64,000 nucleotides of DNA from Myxococcales bacterium (GCA_028287135.1 JAQBQE010000063.1:62001-126000), one strand, 5' to 3'; positions 43,505 to 52,696 are shown, counted from the stretch's first letter. Numbers and translations are program-made. The notes: a model not told the origin generated them from the sequence alone.

Positions 43505-43563
43505 CTCAGGCAGGCCACACGCAGGCACACGCCACCACGCAGGCACACGCCCGATGCACCCAC

Positions 43564-46500
43564 TCAATCCAGGACGAGCAGCGCTTTCCCATCGGACACG
43601 CGGATCAGCTCGCGCGCGATCGCGAGCTGGACGCCCTGGGTGACGCGCGTCGTGACGGTCTCCGTGATCCGGGCGAAGCCGAGCAGCCGCGCCGAGTCAC
43701 GCACGAGATCGGTGGCCGAGATCCCCGATGCCCGCTCGACGACGATCCGCGCCGCCGACGCGAGCTCCGAGAGCGGAACCTCGTCGATCTCGCGTCGCGC
43801 CGTAGGCCCGTGGCCAGCGACTCGCACCGCCGGAACCGAACCCGGATCCTGATCGAGCCGCCACACGACGTTCGCCTCCTCGCCCCAGCGCCCGCGACCG
43901 CTGAGCGCGATCCGGACCTGATCGGTCACTCGTTGCGTGACGCGCCCGATTCCGAAGTACCCGCCCACGCGACGCGCGAGCAGATCGACGTGCATCGGCG
44001 CCTCGGCGGCGAGCACCTGCTCGACCACCTTGCCGAGCTCGGCGAGGTGACGCGGGGAGAACAGATCGTCGGGCGTGCGGCGCCCGTTGGGGATCGCGGC
44101 CGCGGTGTACGGACCGATGGCGATCATGTTGCGCGCGATCCGGGTCGGCGTCGTGTTGCCCTCGAGCGCGGTCAGCGGCGTTGCCTCGGTCGGACCCGAG
44201 CCAGCGGCGAGGATGATCTCGCCACTGTTCTGCTTCGGCGGGATGCGCACGACCGGGGCCGAGCCTGACGCGAGCTGGCCTGTGATCCGTCCGAGTCGGG
44301 GCTTGGTCGGAGCGACCGGAGCACGCCGCTGCCGGCTCGCGGCGATCGCCGTGACGATCGCGCCGTGCGCGCGCTGGATCTCGCGCTCGGGATCCGCCCA
44401 CCAGTCGAGGCCCCAGATCCGGTGCAGTCGCCAGCCGAGCTGCGTCAGCACCTGCGGGCGCAGGCGATCGCGGTCGCGCGCCGCGGTCGCACTCGCGTAC
44501 GCCGCTCCGTCATGCTCGATCGCGAGCACATAACGATCATTGTCATTGGGATCGACGACGGCGAGGTCGACCTTGTAGGCGCCACAGCCGACCTGGTGGC
44601 GCACGCTCCAGCCCCGCTCGTTGAGCGCACGCGCGATCGCGGCGGTGATCGGACTCGCGGGGTATGCGTCGTCGGCCGGGCGCGCTGCGCCGCCATTGCC
44701 GCGCGCGAACGCGAGCAGTGCCGCGAGGTCGCGGACGCCGGTTGGCGCGTCATCGTGGAGATCCTCGGGCGCGAAGCTCGAGAACACGAGCAGCTGCTCG
44801 CGCGCGCGGGTGATCGCGACATCGAGCGAGCGCTCGCCGCCGGGCTGAGACAGCGGTCCGAGATCCATCGTCAGCACGCCGCCGGCGTCCGGGGCGTAGC
44901 CGATGGACAGCAGCACCACGTCGCGCTCGTCGCCCTGCACCGTGCCCACATGCTTGACGAGCAGCGGCTCGACCATCGCAGCAGCGTCGGTGGGTGGCTC
45001 GATCAGCGCATCGAGGCTCGGGTCCGCGCGCCGTGCAGCGTCGAGCAGATCCTCGATCAGCTCCTGCTGCTCGGGCGACAGCGTGACGATCGCGATCGAG
45101 CGCGTGCGCTGCGAAGGATCGCGGAGGCGCGCGAGCGCGTCGGCCACGACCGCTTCGGCCTCGACGAGGTTCTGCCGTGTACCCTCGCGATCGAGCACGC
45201 CCTCGACCCGGCGCCACGAGATGCCGAGGTCAGGCGAGCCCTGCGCCGTCGGGAACACCTGGAGGCGGTCCGCGTAGTAGCGCTGGTTGGCGAACGCGAT
45301 CAGGTCCTCGTGCTTGCTGCGGTAGTGCCAGGTCAGCCGGAGCTCGGGCAGCTTCGCCGCGAGACTCGCGTCGAACACGCTCTCGATGGCGCGCAGCTGG
45401 CGCGCATCACCGACGATCACGGCGGAGGTCCCGCGCGAGAGCGCTCCCAGTGCCGACGACATCGGCAGCTGCGACGCCTCGTCGAGGACGACGACATCGA
45501 ACGCGGGATGCGCGGCATCGAGCAGCTGCGCGGCGGCGAGGGGGCTCATCATCAGGCACGGCGCCAGGCGCGGCAGTACGGTCCGGAGATCGGAGAACAG
45601 CTGGCGCACCGAGCGGCGGCCGGTCTGCTTCTTCAGCTCCTGCATCAGGATCGCGAGCTCACCGCTGGTGTCCCCGGAGGTCGGGTCGTGAGGCTTGACG
45701 CCGCGCGGGACGCGCTCGGCGAGCCGGACCAGGGCGCGCGCACGCGCGAGGGCCAGCGCGCCCCGATCGAGATCCGCAAACGCGGAGACCTGAGCGTGAT
45801 GTGCTGCGCCGTGGAACCGCGCCAGGGCCGGCGTCTCGGCGAGCTCGGCATCCGCCCACGCGAGCAGGGTCGCGCGCTCCCACGACGCCGCGAGCTCCGC
45901 GGCACCGAGGTCACCGCGCTCGATCGCCGCGACCGCCGGGCCGACGCCCGCCGACAGCGCCGATCGCCGCGCGCTGTGGAACGTGACCCAGTCTCCGAGA
46001 GAATCGATCGCGTGGCGCAACGTCTCGACCCGCTCGCGCAGCGCCGCGAGGTGATCGTCGCCCGCAGACAGCGTCTGCGGATCGATGCCGACCGCGTCGG
46101 CGAGCCGCGCGAGCGCCGGGATCCAGCGCGTCACCGCGTCTGCGAGCGGCGTGAACAGCCGGGCGAACATCGCCGAGTCGTTCGAGCCCGCCGGACCGGC
46201 TGCGACCTGCGCGACCAGGCTTCGCCAGGCGGCCTGCCTGCCCTGCTCGCCACCGATCACGTCGGTGGCGTCGAACGCCTTGCGCAGCTCGGCGGCCCAG
46301 CCGACGGCGGCATCGAGCCTCTCGAGATCGAGCGCGAGCGGATCGCCGCCGAGATCGCCGAACCACCGCTTCGCCGGTTCCGCAGCGGCGAGCAACGCCG
46401 CGCGACACGCGCGCTCGGCGATCACCGACTCGAGCGCGGTGATCATCGCGTCATCGCTACCGAGCTCGCCGACCTGCGCGGCCGCCCGGATCTCGGCGCG

Positions 46501-48381
46501 TGCGTTACGCAGCGCGACGTAGCGCAGCGGGCCCATGCTGCCGGTCCACTTGCGGAGCTGCGCCCACACGACGGGCGCGTCGAGATCAGCAACCGCCTCG
46601 GTGAACCGAGCCTCGACCTCGCTGGCGAGACCGCGATGCTTGTGCGCGAGCACGAGGAACGTCATCGGATCGCGCGGCACCTCGATCGTGCCCGTTCCGC
46701 GCGCGCGGATCAGAGCGATCCGCTCCGCGATCTCGTCGCCGCGACCGCTGCGGATGTGCGTCAGGAGCTCCGCGCCGGGGCGCGGGGAGGCAGCCGCCAG
46801 CGCGGCAAGCACACCGAGCGCCTGGAGCTGCTCGCGTGTACGCCCGACGAACCCGGGGACCAGGGTGGCGACCTCGCGCACCGCGACGTTGAGTGCAGCG
46901 ACCGATTCCGCCATCTCGTCGAGCGCTGCGAGTGCGCGCTCACGGACGTCGAGCTCGACCGAGCTGGCCGTGCGCTCCATCGTCGATGCGCGCCACGGGT
47001 GCGTGGCGACCGGCTCGACCGGAATCGCCGCGGCAGCGAGCACCTCGACCGCCGTGCGGCGGCGATCGAACGTGGCGCCGTCGAGCCCGACGGCATCGCG
47101 TTCGGCGAGCGCCGCGCGCGGCGTGGTGCGCAGCTCGGTCAGCCGCCCGAGCACCGCGTGCAGCGAGCGACCGAACGGACCGACCATGTGGAGTGCTGCG
47201 ACGTGCGCGTCGAGCGCCGACCGCAGCTCGGCGAGCCGCGCGTCGTCACCCGCGGGTCCGGTGCCCGGACGAAACGAACGATCGAGGACGCGGCCGAGCT
47301 TCGCGAGCACGAGCTCGGGGCTCGCCTTGTGCGAATGCAGCTCGAGGCAGAACTCCCCGAGACCGACGGCGGTGAGCCGCTGCTGGACGATGTCGAGCGC
47401 GGTCATCTTGTTCGAGACGAACAGGACGGTCTTGCCGTGACTGATGCAGTGGGCGATCAGGTTCGCGATCGTCTGCGACTTGCCGGTGCCCGGTGCGCCG
47501 TGGACGACGAACGTCGCTCCGGCGGCAGCGGCTGCGACCGCCGCGAGCTGACTCGCATCCGCGTCGAGAGGCGCGAGGACATCCGAGGCCGCGCGCGGCC
47601 GCGTGACGGCCTCGGCCGCTGCGATCGAGGGCTGCGCGAACGGGCCGGTCGGCGCCGCGAGGTGCGCGATCACCGGGCTCGCGAGCACGGCGTCGCCGCG
47701 CTGCTCGAGGTCCTGCCACAGCGCGAGGTCAGACACCGAGAACAGGCCGAGCCTGGCGCCGCGCTCGACGTGCCAGCCGGGGCGCGTGACCGCGATCCCC
47801 TCGGCGGCATCGAGCAGGCCCGCCAGATCGAGCGGCGCATCCGCGGCTGCGGTGGTCGGGTCGTCCGGTGCGCCGGGGACCGCGAGCACGAGATCGAACT
47901 CCCTGCGCAGCTTCTCGGCGAGCAGGTGATTGAGCGACGGCGCGATGCCATCGGCGGCGACGAGTCGCATCCCGCCGCCGGCGGCTCGTTCCAGCTCGAC
48001 CGGCCACAGTGCGAGCGGTGCGGTGTGCGGCGTCCCGTCGTGCTCGCACCACGTCAGCAGGCCCATCGCGAGCCACAGGGTGTGATCACCGGCGTCCGCG
48101 AGATCCGCGAGCGCCGTCCGTCGGATCGTGACGAGCCGGCGCTCGAGATCCTTGGTCGGCAGCGGGATCCGCAGCCAGCCGCGATCGACCGCGGGATCGC
48201 AGCCGGCCTCGAACGCGAACGCAGCGCCCTCGGCGAGCGTCGCCGCGAACGCGACGGGATCCACGCCGGGCAGCGGCAGACAGGTCGCGCCGTCCTTCGC
48301 ATCGAGCAGGCGATTGCCCGCTGTCAGATCGAGCAACGACGACTTCCACCCTTCGACACGCTCGCGCACTTGATCGATCAC
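43564..48381 (-). CDS. giant SF1 helicase-nuclease (DUF4011/DUF3320-type)
   Basis: The 1605-residue protein opens with a DUF4011-like domain (KSSLLDLTAGNRLLDAK at 13-29). Walker A is GAPGTGKSQT at 295-304, motif II is VVVLDEASQLPMSS, then HYRSKHEDLIAFAN, VGTVQGDERDVVLLS and LDVAITRAREQLLVFSS, so it is a UPF1-like superfamily 1 helicase. After it comes a VSR/DUF559-like endonuclease domain (YKVDLAVVD, VLAIEHDGAAY, LGWRLHRIWGLDWW) and a DUF3320-like C-terminus (FSPRHLAELGKVVEQVLAAE). Relatives with this architecture often sit in defence islands and are thought to act on foreign nucleic acid. The GTG start has TAGATT exactly 6 bases upstream. No obvious partner other than the neighbouring ADP-ribosylglycohydrolase is seen. 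Confidence 0.88.
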   Translation of the reverse strand: MIDQVRERVEGWKSSLLDLTAGNRLLDAKDGATCLPLPGVDPVAFAATLAEGAAFAFEAGCDPAVDRGWLRIPLPTKDLERRLVTIRRTALADLADAGDHTLWLAMGLLTWCEHDGTPHTAPLALWPVELERAAGGGMRLVAADGIAPSLNHLLAEKLRREFDLVLAVPGAPDDPTTAAADAPLDLAGLLDAAEGIAVTRPGWHVERGARLGLFSVSDLALWQDLEQRGDAVLASPVIAHLAAPTGPFAQPSIAAAEAVTRPRAASDVLAPLDADASQLAAVAAAAAGATFVVHGAPGTGKSQTIANLIAHCISHGKTVLFVSNKMTALDIVQQRLTAVGLGEFCLELHSHKASPELVLAKLGRVLDRSFRPGTGPAGDDARLAELRSALDAHVAALHMVGPFGRSLHAVLGRLTELRTTPRAALAERDAVGLDGATFDRRRTAVEVLAAAAIPVEPVATHPWRASTMERTASSVELDVRERALAALDEMAESVAALNVAVREVATLVPGFVGRTREQLQALGVLAALAAASPRPGAELLTHIRSGRGDEIAERIALIRARGTGTIEVPRDPMTFLVLAHKHRGLASEVEARFTEAVADLDAPVVWAQLRKWTGSMGPLRYVALRNARAEIRAAAQVGELGSDDAMITALESVIAERACRAALLAAAEPAKRWFGDLGGDPLALDLERLDAAVGWAAELRKAFDATDVIGGEQGRQAAWRSLVAQVAAGPAGSNDSAMFARLFTPLADAVTRWIPALARLADAVGIDPQTLSAGDDHLAALRERVETLRHAIDSLGDWVTFHSARRSALSAGVGPAVAAIERGDLGAAELAASWERATLLAWADAELAETPALARFHGAAHHAQVSAFADLDRGALALARARALVRLAERVPRGVKPHDPTSGDTSGELAILMQELKKQTGRRSVRQLFSDLRTVLPRLAPCLMMSPLAAAQLLDAAHPAFDVVVLDEASQLPMSSALGALSRGTSAVIVGDARQLRAIESVFDASLAAKLPELRLTWHYRSKHEDLIAFANQRYYADRLQVFPTAQGSPDLGISWRRVEGVLDREGTRQNLVEAEAVVADALARLRDPSQRTRSIAIVTLSPEQQELIEDLLDAARRADPSLDALIEPPTDAAAMVEPLLVKHVGTVQGDERDVVLLSIGYAPDAGGVLTMDLGPLSQPGGERSLDVAITRAREQLLVFSSFAPEDLHDDAPTGVRDLAALLAFARGNGGAARPADDAYPASPITAAIARALNERGWSVRHQVGCGAYKVDLAVVDPNDNDRYVLAIEHDGAAYASATAARDRDRLRPQVLTQLGWRLHRIWGLDWWADPEREIQRAHGAIVTAIAASRQRRAPVAPTKPRLGRITGQLASGSAPVVRIPPKQNSGEIILAAGSGPTEATPLTALEGNTTPTRIARNMIAIGPYTAAAIPNGRRTPDDLFSPRHLAELGKVVEQVLAAEAPMHVDLLARRVGGYFGIGRVTQRVTDQVRIALSGRGRWGEEANVVWRLDQDPGSVPAVRVAGHGPTARREIDEVPLSELASAARIVVERASGISATDLVRDSARLLGFARITETVTTRVTQGVQLAIARELIRVSDGKALLVLD

Positions 48382-48387
48382 GTCGTC

Positions 48388-48393
48388 AATCTA
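48388..48393 (-). promoter_or_regulatory. -10 hexamer TAGATT, leaderless-type
   Basis: On the minus strand TAGATT is 6 bases before the GTG at 48381 of the helicase-nuclease gene. Confidence 0.5.
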
Positions 48394-48466
48394 CGCCAAC
48401 TGGATCGATCCTCGTCGAGACTGCGCGCGTGGGGCAGATCCCGAGATCTGCTAGTTCACAGGCAGC

Positions 48467-49597
48467 TCACAGGATCGAGAGCAGGTGGCGCGGGTGATGC
48501 GCGTCGGCCCACGCGGCAGATCCGCGTTGCGTAGCTGCGAGCACGCGCTCGCTCCAGGCGACCGGGATCGCCGTCGCCCCATCGCGTGCACCGACGAGTG
48601 CACCGACGATGGCGGCGTTGGTGTCCGCATCGCCGCCACGGCTCGCCGTATCGACGACGGCATCGCGCCACGACGGCGTGTTCAGCAGGTGCCAGAACGC
48701 GAGCCGGAGCGCGACGCGCACGAAGCCGGCCTTGTCGTGCAGGTGCAGCTCGCTCGTGTAGAGCTGGGGATCGTCGACGGTCGCCGCCTCGAGATCGCGC
48801 GCGAGGTCATCGCGCGCGCTCGCGATCGCGAGCAGCTCGCGGTCGTGCGCGGAGGCGGTCGCATCCGCCGCGCGCGGCCAGGCCGCGATCAGCCGCGAGG
48901 TCGCGACCGAGAGTGCGGCGGTGGCACCCGCGTGCATCGCACGTGCCCGCATGGCCGAGATCGGCGCGCTCCGCGGCACCGGCGCCACGCTGCCGTCGGG
49001 CTCCGTGACGAAGGAGATCGCGATCGCGACATCGAACACGGCGCACGCGAGCTGACAGCGTGGATCGGCGTGGGTGATCGCGGACTCCGCCATCGCCGCA
49101 TCGGCCACCACCGTCATCAGGTTTCCCTGGCGCGGGAGCACGTCCCCATGGAGGAACCGGCGCGCCACGGCCACCGCGATCGGCGCGGTGCGCATCAGCG
49201 AGCCGTTGCCGGCCGCTCGCATCCCGCTGGCGCGCCACGTCGCGAACCCCGCGTCGCGCGCCGCGGTCCCCGCCTTGATCCGGCCAATCGCGTCGCGCGT
49301 CTGGTTGCCGATATCGAACGCCTCGCGGCTCCACGCGACGTAGCGCGCGCCGACATCCTCGACATCGAGCACGCGATCGTGCGCGGCCAGGCTGCGCGCG
49401 AGACACACCGCCATCTGGGTGTCATCGGTGATCTGCCCCGCGGTCAGCCCGAACGGTCCACCGCCGGTGATGTCGGTCGCCGGGCCGGTGGCGAGCTCGG
49501 GGAACCCCGGCTGCTGGATCGCCTCGAACTCGAAGCTCGTGCCGAGCGCATCCCCGACGGCGAGTCCCAGCAGTGCTCCCCTGTCTCGGTCGTTCAT
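48467..49597 (-). CDS. ADP-ribosylglycohydrolase (DraG-like)
   Basis: The 376-residue protein has the family motifs ALLGLAVGDALG at 8-19, ITDDTQMA near 56-63 and GGDADTNAAIVGALVGAR near 322-339, which together bind two magnesium ions. The family removes ADP-ribose from proteins or small molecules, as DraG does for nitrogenase reductase. There is no nitrogenase or DraT here. It ends 85 bases before the helicase gene on the same strand. A TAGAAT lies 9 bases before the ATG. Confidence 0.88.
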   Translation of the reverse strand: MNDRDRGALLGLAVGDALGTSFEFEAIQQPGFPELATGPATDITGGGPFGLTAGQITDDTQMAVCLARSLAAHDRVLDVEDVGARYVAWSREAFDIGNQTRDAIGRIKAGTAARDAGFATWRASGMRAAGNGSLMRTAPIAVAVARRFLHGDVLPRQGNLMTVVADAAMAESAITHADPRCQLACAVFDVAIAISFVTEPDGSVAPVPRSAPISAMRARAMHAGATAALSVATSRLIAAWPRAADATASAHDRELLAIASARDDLARDLEAATVDDPQLYTSELHLHDKAGFVRVALRLAFWHLLNTPSWRDAVVDTASRGGDADTNAAIVGALVGARDGATAIPVAWSERVLAATQRGSAAWADAHHPRHLLSIL

Positions 49598-49606
49598 GGT
49601 GTGTCC

Positions 49607-49612
49607 ATTCTA
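49607..49612 (-). promoter_or_regulatory. -10 hexamer TAGAAT
   Basis: On the minus strand TAGAAT is 9 bases before the ATG at 49597, so a very short leader is expected. Confidence 0.4.
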
Positions 49613-49647
49613 CACTATCAAGGACCGGTGTCGAGCGCTATCTGATC

Positions 49648-49653
49648 TATGCT
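49648..49653 (+). promoter_or_regulatory. -10 hexamer TATGCT, leaderless-type
   Basis: TATGCT is 6 bases before the GTG at 49660, which decides the aminotransferase start. Confidence 0.5.
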
Positions 49654-49659
49654 GTACGC

Positions 49660-50838
49660 GTGCTGACCGAGCCGGTATCGCCGAACGCCCGCTGGGCGCT
49701 CGACCCTGTCGTCGTCCACCTGAACCACGGGTCGTTCGGCGGATGCCTGCGCTCCGTGCTCGACGTCGCCGCGGCGGCACGCGCCCGGGTCGAGGCGGCA
49801 CCAATGCGGTTCTTCGTCCTCGAGTGGCAGACCGAGCTCGATCGTGCGCGGGCCGCCCTCGCCGCGTTCGTCGGTGCGGATGCCGAGCGCATGGCGTTCG
49901 TCCCGAGCTCGACCACCGGCGTCGCGATCGCCTTGCACTCGGCAACGATCGCCGCGGGCGACGAGATCCTGACCACCTCGCACGTCTACGCGGCGTGCCT
50001 CTTCCAGCTCCAGCGCCTCGCCACGGAGCGCGGCGCCCGGATCGTGATCGTCGACATCGCGCTGCCGTTCGAGCCCGATGAGCTCGTCGCGAGCGTCGCC
50101 GCGGCGATCACCCCGCGCACGCGGCTCGCCTTGCTGGATCACATCACCAGCCCGACGGCACTCCGGCTCCCGATCGAGCGCCTGATCCCGCTGTTCTCCG
50201 CGCGCGACATCCCGGTGCTCGTCGACGGTGCGCACGCGCCGGGTCAGATCGAGCTCGACGTCGAACGCCTCGGTGCCACCTGGTACGTCGGCAACTGCCA
50301 CAAGTGGCTGTGCGCTCCCAAGGCGAGCGGCTTTCTCGCGTGGTCCGCCGCGGCCGCCGCCACACTGCGCCCGCTCGTCACGTCACATGGTGCAAGCGCC
50401 GCGTATGGCCCGGCGAACCGGCAGCATGCCGAGCTCGACTGGTCAGGTACCTACGATCCGTCCGCGCAGCTCGCGGTCCCGTCGGCGATCACCGCCATGG
50501 CACACGAGGGTGGTGGCTGGCCGGCGATCCTCGCGCGCAATCACGCGCTCGCGCTCGAGCTCCGTGACCGCCTCGCCGACGGGACCTCGGCCCGGCTCGC
50601 CCCCGATCATGCGATCGGCACGATGGCCGCGATCCCGATCGCGCTTCCCGCCGGGACCGATGCGCGGTCGCTCGAGCGCGCGCTGCTCGTCAGCGGCTGG
50701 GAGGTCCCGATCGTCGATCATCCGAGCGGCCCGCTCGTCCGGGTCTCCGCGCACCTCTACAACCATGCCGGTGAGGCCGACCTCCTCGCGGGCAAGCTGC
50801 GCTCGCTCGGCGTTCGCATCCGCGGCGATCGAGACTAG
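49660..50838 (+). CDS. class V aminotransferase (isopenicillin-N epimerase-like)
   Basis: The 392-residue PLP enzyme has HLNHGSFGGC near 20-29, FVPSSTTGVAIAL near 80-92, LVDGAHAPGQIELD near 187-200 and the cofactor Lys215 in YVGNCHKWLCAPK. These are typical of the isopenicillin-N epimerase/cysteine desulfurase-like branch of fold type I. The reaction may be epimerisation, transamination or C-S bond cleavage of an amino acid. An upstream in-frame ATG at 49573 overlaps the divergent gene. The GTG at 49660 is preferred because TATGCT lies exactly 6 bases before it and the family N-terminus begins there. Confidence 0.85.
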   Translation: MLTEPVSPNARWALDPVVVHLNHGSFGGCLRSVLDVAAAARARVEAAPMRFFVLEWQTELDRARAALAAFVGADAERMAFVPSSTTGVAIALHSATIAAGDEILTTSHVYAACLFQLQRLATERGARIVIVDIALPFEPDELVASVAAAITPRTRLALLDHITSPTALRLPIERLIPLFSARDIPVLVDGAHAPGQIELDVERLGATWYVGNCHKWLCAPKASGFLAWSAAAAATLRPLVTSHGASAAYGPANRQHAELDWSGTYDPSAQLAVPSAITAMAHEGGGWPAILARNHALALELRDRLADGTSARLAPDHAIGTMAAIPIALPAGTDARSLERALLVSGWEVPIVDHPSGPLVRVSAHLYNHAGEADLLAGKLRSLGVRIRGDRD

Positions 50839-50841
50839 ATT
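50836..50841 (+). promoter_or_regulatory. -10 hexamer TAGATT, leaderless-type
   Basis: TAGATT overlaps the aminotransferase stop codon and is 6 bases before the ATG at 50848. Confidence 0.5.
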
Positions 50842-50847
50842 CGGGGC

Positions 50848-51207
50848 ATGGCCGAACCCACCACGCACCACGGCGGTTGCCACTGCGGCGCCGTTCGCTA
50901 TCACGCCGAGCTCGACCTGTCAGCCACCGCGATCAGCTGCAACTGCTCGATGTGCGGACGCTCGGGGACGATGTTGCAGTTCGTCCCCGTCGACAAGTTC
51001 ACGCTCGAGAAGGGCGAGGACAACCTGACCGACTATCAGTTCCACAAGAAGTCGATCCATCACCTGTTCTGCAAGACGTGCGGGATCAAGTCGTTCGCGC
51101 GCGGCAAGGGCCCGCAGGGCGAGATGGTCGCGATCAACGTCCGCTGCCTCGACGACGTCGACGTGTTCAACGTGGCGACCCAGCCGTTCGACGGCAAGTC
51201 GCGCTAG
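50848..51207 (+). CDS. GFA/CENP-V-type zinc protein
   Basis: The 119-residue protein has the zinc ligands of the glutathione-dependent formaldehyde-activating (GFA) fold: HGGCHCGAVRY at 7-17, SCNCSMCGRSG at 31-41 and HLFCKTCGIKSFA near 72-84. Family members bind two zinc ions, and some act as S-hydroxymethylglutathione synthases, though most are uncharacterised. It lies 9 bases after the aminotransferase but has its own TAGATT element. It ends 6 bases before the opposing kinase-like gene. Confidence 0.85.
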   Translation: MAEPTTHHGGCHCGAVRYHAELDLSATAISCNCSMCGRSGTMLQFVPVDKFTLEKGEDNLTDYQFHKKSIHHLFCKTCGIKSFARGKGPQGEMVAINVRCLDDVDVFNVATQPFDGKSR

Positions 51208-51213
51208 CGCCCG

Positions 51214-52689
51214 TCAGATCTTCTTGTTGCGGCGCTGCTGGAACGAGTACGGACGATGAGACTTCTTGTCCCCGTCCTCGCTGTCGTCGACCGGCGTGCC
51301 GGCGAGCGGCTCCTCGGCGCCCGGACGGAACTTGATCGATGACAGCGGGCTATCGCCCACGAGCACGCGATCACCACCGCCGAGCAACGCCTCCATGCCC
51401 TCGAGCTTGTCGATGTCATCGAGGATGTCGTCGACCGTCGCGTAGCGCTCGGCGCGCGAATCCCGCGTCATCCGATCGAAGATGTCATCGACACCCTTCG
51501 GCATGCTCGGATTGATCTGCGACGGCATCGGCGAGCGCCGGCCCGGCAGCTTCCGCGTCAGCAGCTCGTAGAAGATGATCCCGAGCGCGTAGATGTCGCC
51601 CTGCGGACCCGCCATCATCGCGTCGGTGTAGAGCTCCGGCGCCATGTACGCGACGTTGCCCATGCCGACGTAGATCTGGCGGATCACGGCGTGATCGCGC
51701 TCGACGATCCGGGTGAACCCGAAGTCCGAGACCTTCACGTTGCCGTAGCCGTCGATCAGCAACTGCTCGGGCTTCAGGCCGCGGTGATACACCCGCTGCG
51801 CATGGGCGGCGCGCAGAGCGTGCAAGGTCTGCAGCAGGTACTTGAACACCAGCTCGACCGGCAGCTCCTCGGCGTCGTTGATCAACCGGCGCGCCGATCC
51901 GTTCGGGGCGAGCTCGGTGACGACGTTCGGGTACTCGGTCCACAGGTTGACGTCGTGGATCGGGAGGATGTTCGGGTGCGCCAGGTTTCCCCAGGCGCGT
52001 ACGACATCGGTGAACCTGCGAACGATCTCGTTGCGCTGATCCTCGCTGAAGAATCCGAACAGATCGCGGATCTCCTTGAGCGCGACCTCGCGGTTCAGCG
52101 CGACCTGGCGCGCGCGGTAGACCGTACCCATGCCGCCCGAACCGATCGAGGCGAGCTTCTCGTAGCGGTTCTCGATATCGGCGCCGAGCTGGATCTCGCC
52201 GCCGGCCACCGCGGAGGGACGGCCACCGGATCCGGTCATCTTCGGGTCCTTTCGAGGGAGCGGGCCCGCGACGGAGGACGACTCGCGCACCGGCGGTGTC
52301 TCGCGCATCCCGCCGGCCGCGAGGACGCCGGACTGCGAACCCATCGGGATCGCACCGCTTGGGACGGCCATCGCGCGGCTCTGGCGCAGCTTCTTGAAGT
52401 GGCTGACAGCGCGCTCGGTGAATTCGGTGAGGTTGCCGCCGTTGACGACGGTCTCTCCGTCCGGCGAGACCTCGAGGCTCTCGTTGGCGCGGTCGTGGCG
52501 CAGGTACCCGGACTTCTCGAGGAATCCGATGTACTCGGCGAACGGAATCGAGACGGCACCTTCGCAGACGCGGCGGATGTCGTCGTACCGGTTCTGGCGA
52601 CCGTACCGGGCCTCCGCCATCACGTTCGCGAGGATGAAGCGTGCCTCTTCGCAGAGGACTTCCTTCGTGACCTTGGCGCGGCCTTCCAT
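51214..52689 (-). CDS. Ser/Thr kinase-fold protein, probable pseudokinase
   Basis: The 491-residue protein has an N-terminal helical domain (1-100), a Ser/Pro/Gly linker (101-170) and a protein-kinase domain (175-440). The glycine loop is IGSGGMGTVY at 182-191, the ATP Lys is Lys205 in EVALKEI, and DFG is at 322-324. The catalytic loop reads YHRGLKPEQ, so the HRD Asp is Gly304 and the usual metal-binding Asn is Gln309. Phosphotransfer should be lost or weak. No transmembrane helix is seen. The C-terminus is basic. The start is the ATG at 52689 with TACAAT 7 bases upstream; a GTG at 52692 is in frame. Confidence 0.88.
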   Translation of the reverse strand: MEGRAKVTKEVLCEEARFILANVMAEARYGRQNRYDDIRRVCEGAVSIPFAEYIGFLEKSGYLRHDRANESLEVSPDGETVVNGGNLTEFTERAVSHFKKLRQSRAMAVPSGAIPMGSQSGVLAAGGMRETPPVRESSSVAGPLPRKDPKMTGSGGRPSAVAGGEIQLGADIENRYEKLASIGSGGMGTVYRARQVALNREVALKEIRDLFGFFSEDQRNEIVRRFTDVVRAWGNLAHPNILPIHDVNLWTEYPNVVTELAPNGSARRLINDAEELPVELVFKYLLQTLHALRAAHAQRVYHRGLKPEQLLIDGYGNVKVSDFGFTRIVERDHAVIRQIYVGMGNVAYMAPELYTDAMMAGPQGDIYALGIIFYELLTRKLPGRRSPMPSQINPSMPKGVDDIFDRMTRDSRAERYATVDDILDDIDKLEGMEALLGGGDRVLVGDSPLSSIKFRPGAEEPLAGTPVDDSEDGDKKSHRPYSFQQRRNKKI

Positions 52690-52696
52690 CACGCGA

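Larger units (their letters stand above)
43153..43563. repeat. non-coding modular inverted-repeat array
   Basis: No gene is supported in these 411 bases. The stretch is built of related units of about 75 bases, each with a head such as gcaaaggcgcagaggacgca, a middle hairpin (cgggcttcgcccg at 43231-43243 in one unit) and a tail GGGCGTGTGCC. One unit runs on the plus strand (43182-43267) and two on the minus strand (43504-43430 and 43429-43357). Between them lies a hairpin with arms 43271-43300 and 43325-43353 and apex GATCTTG-atcga-CAAGATC at 43305-43323. Extra tail copies lie at 43524-43533 and 43542-43551. Confidence 0.85.

Noticed and set aside
43360..43551. Repeated GGCACACGCC motifs that at first look like a CRISPR-like array
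   Set aside because: The copies are short, unevenly spaced and part of larger inverted units. There are no uniform spacers and no cas genes.
44365..48534. 1389-codon open frame on the plus strand opposite the helicase-nuclease
   Set aside because: It is an antisense shadow produced by high GC. The sequence is Arg- and Glu-rich without motifs, while the minus-strand frame has full helicase and nuclease motifs.
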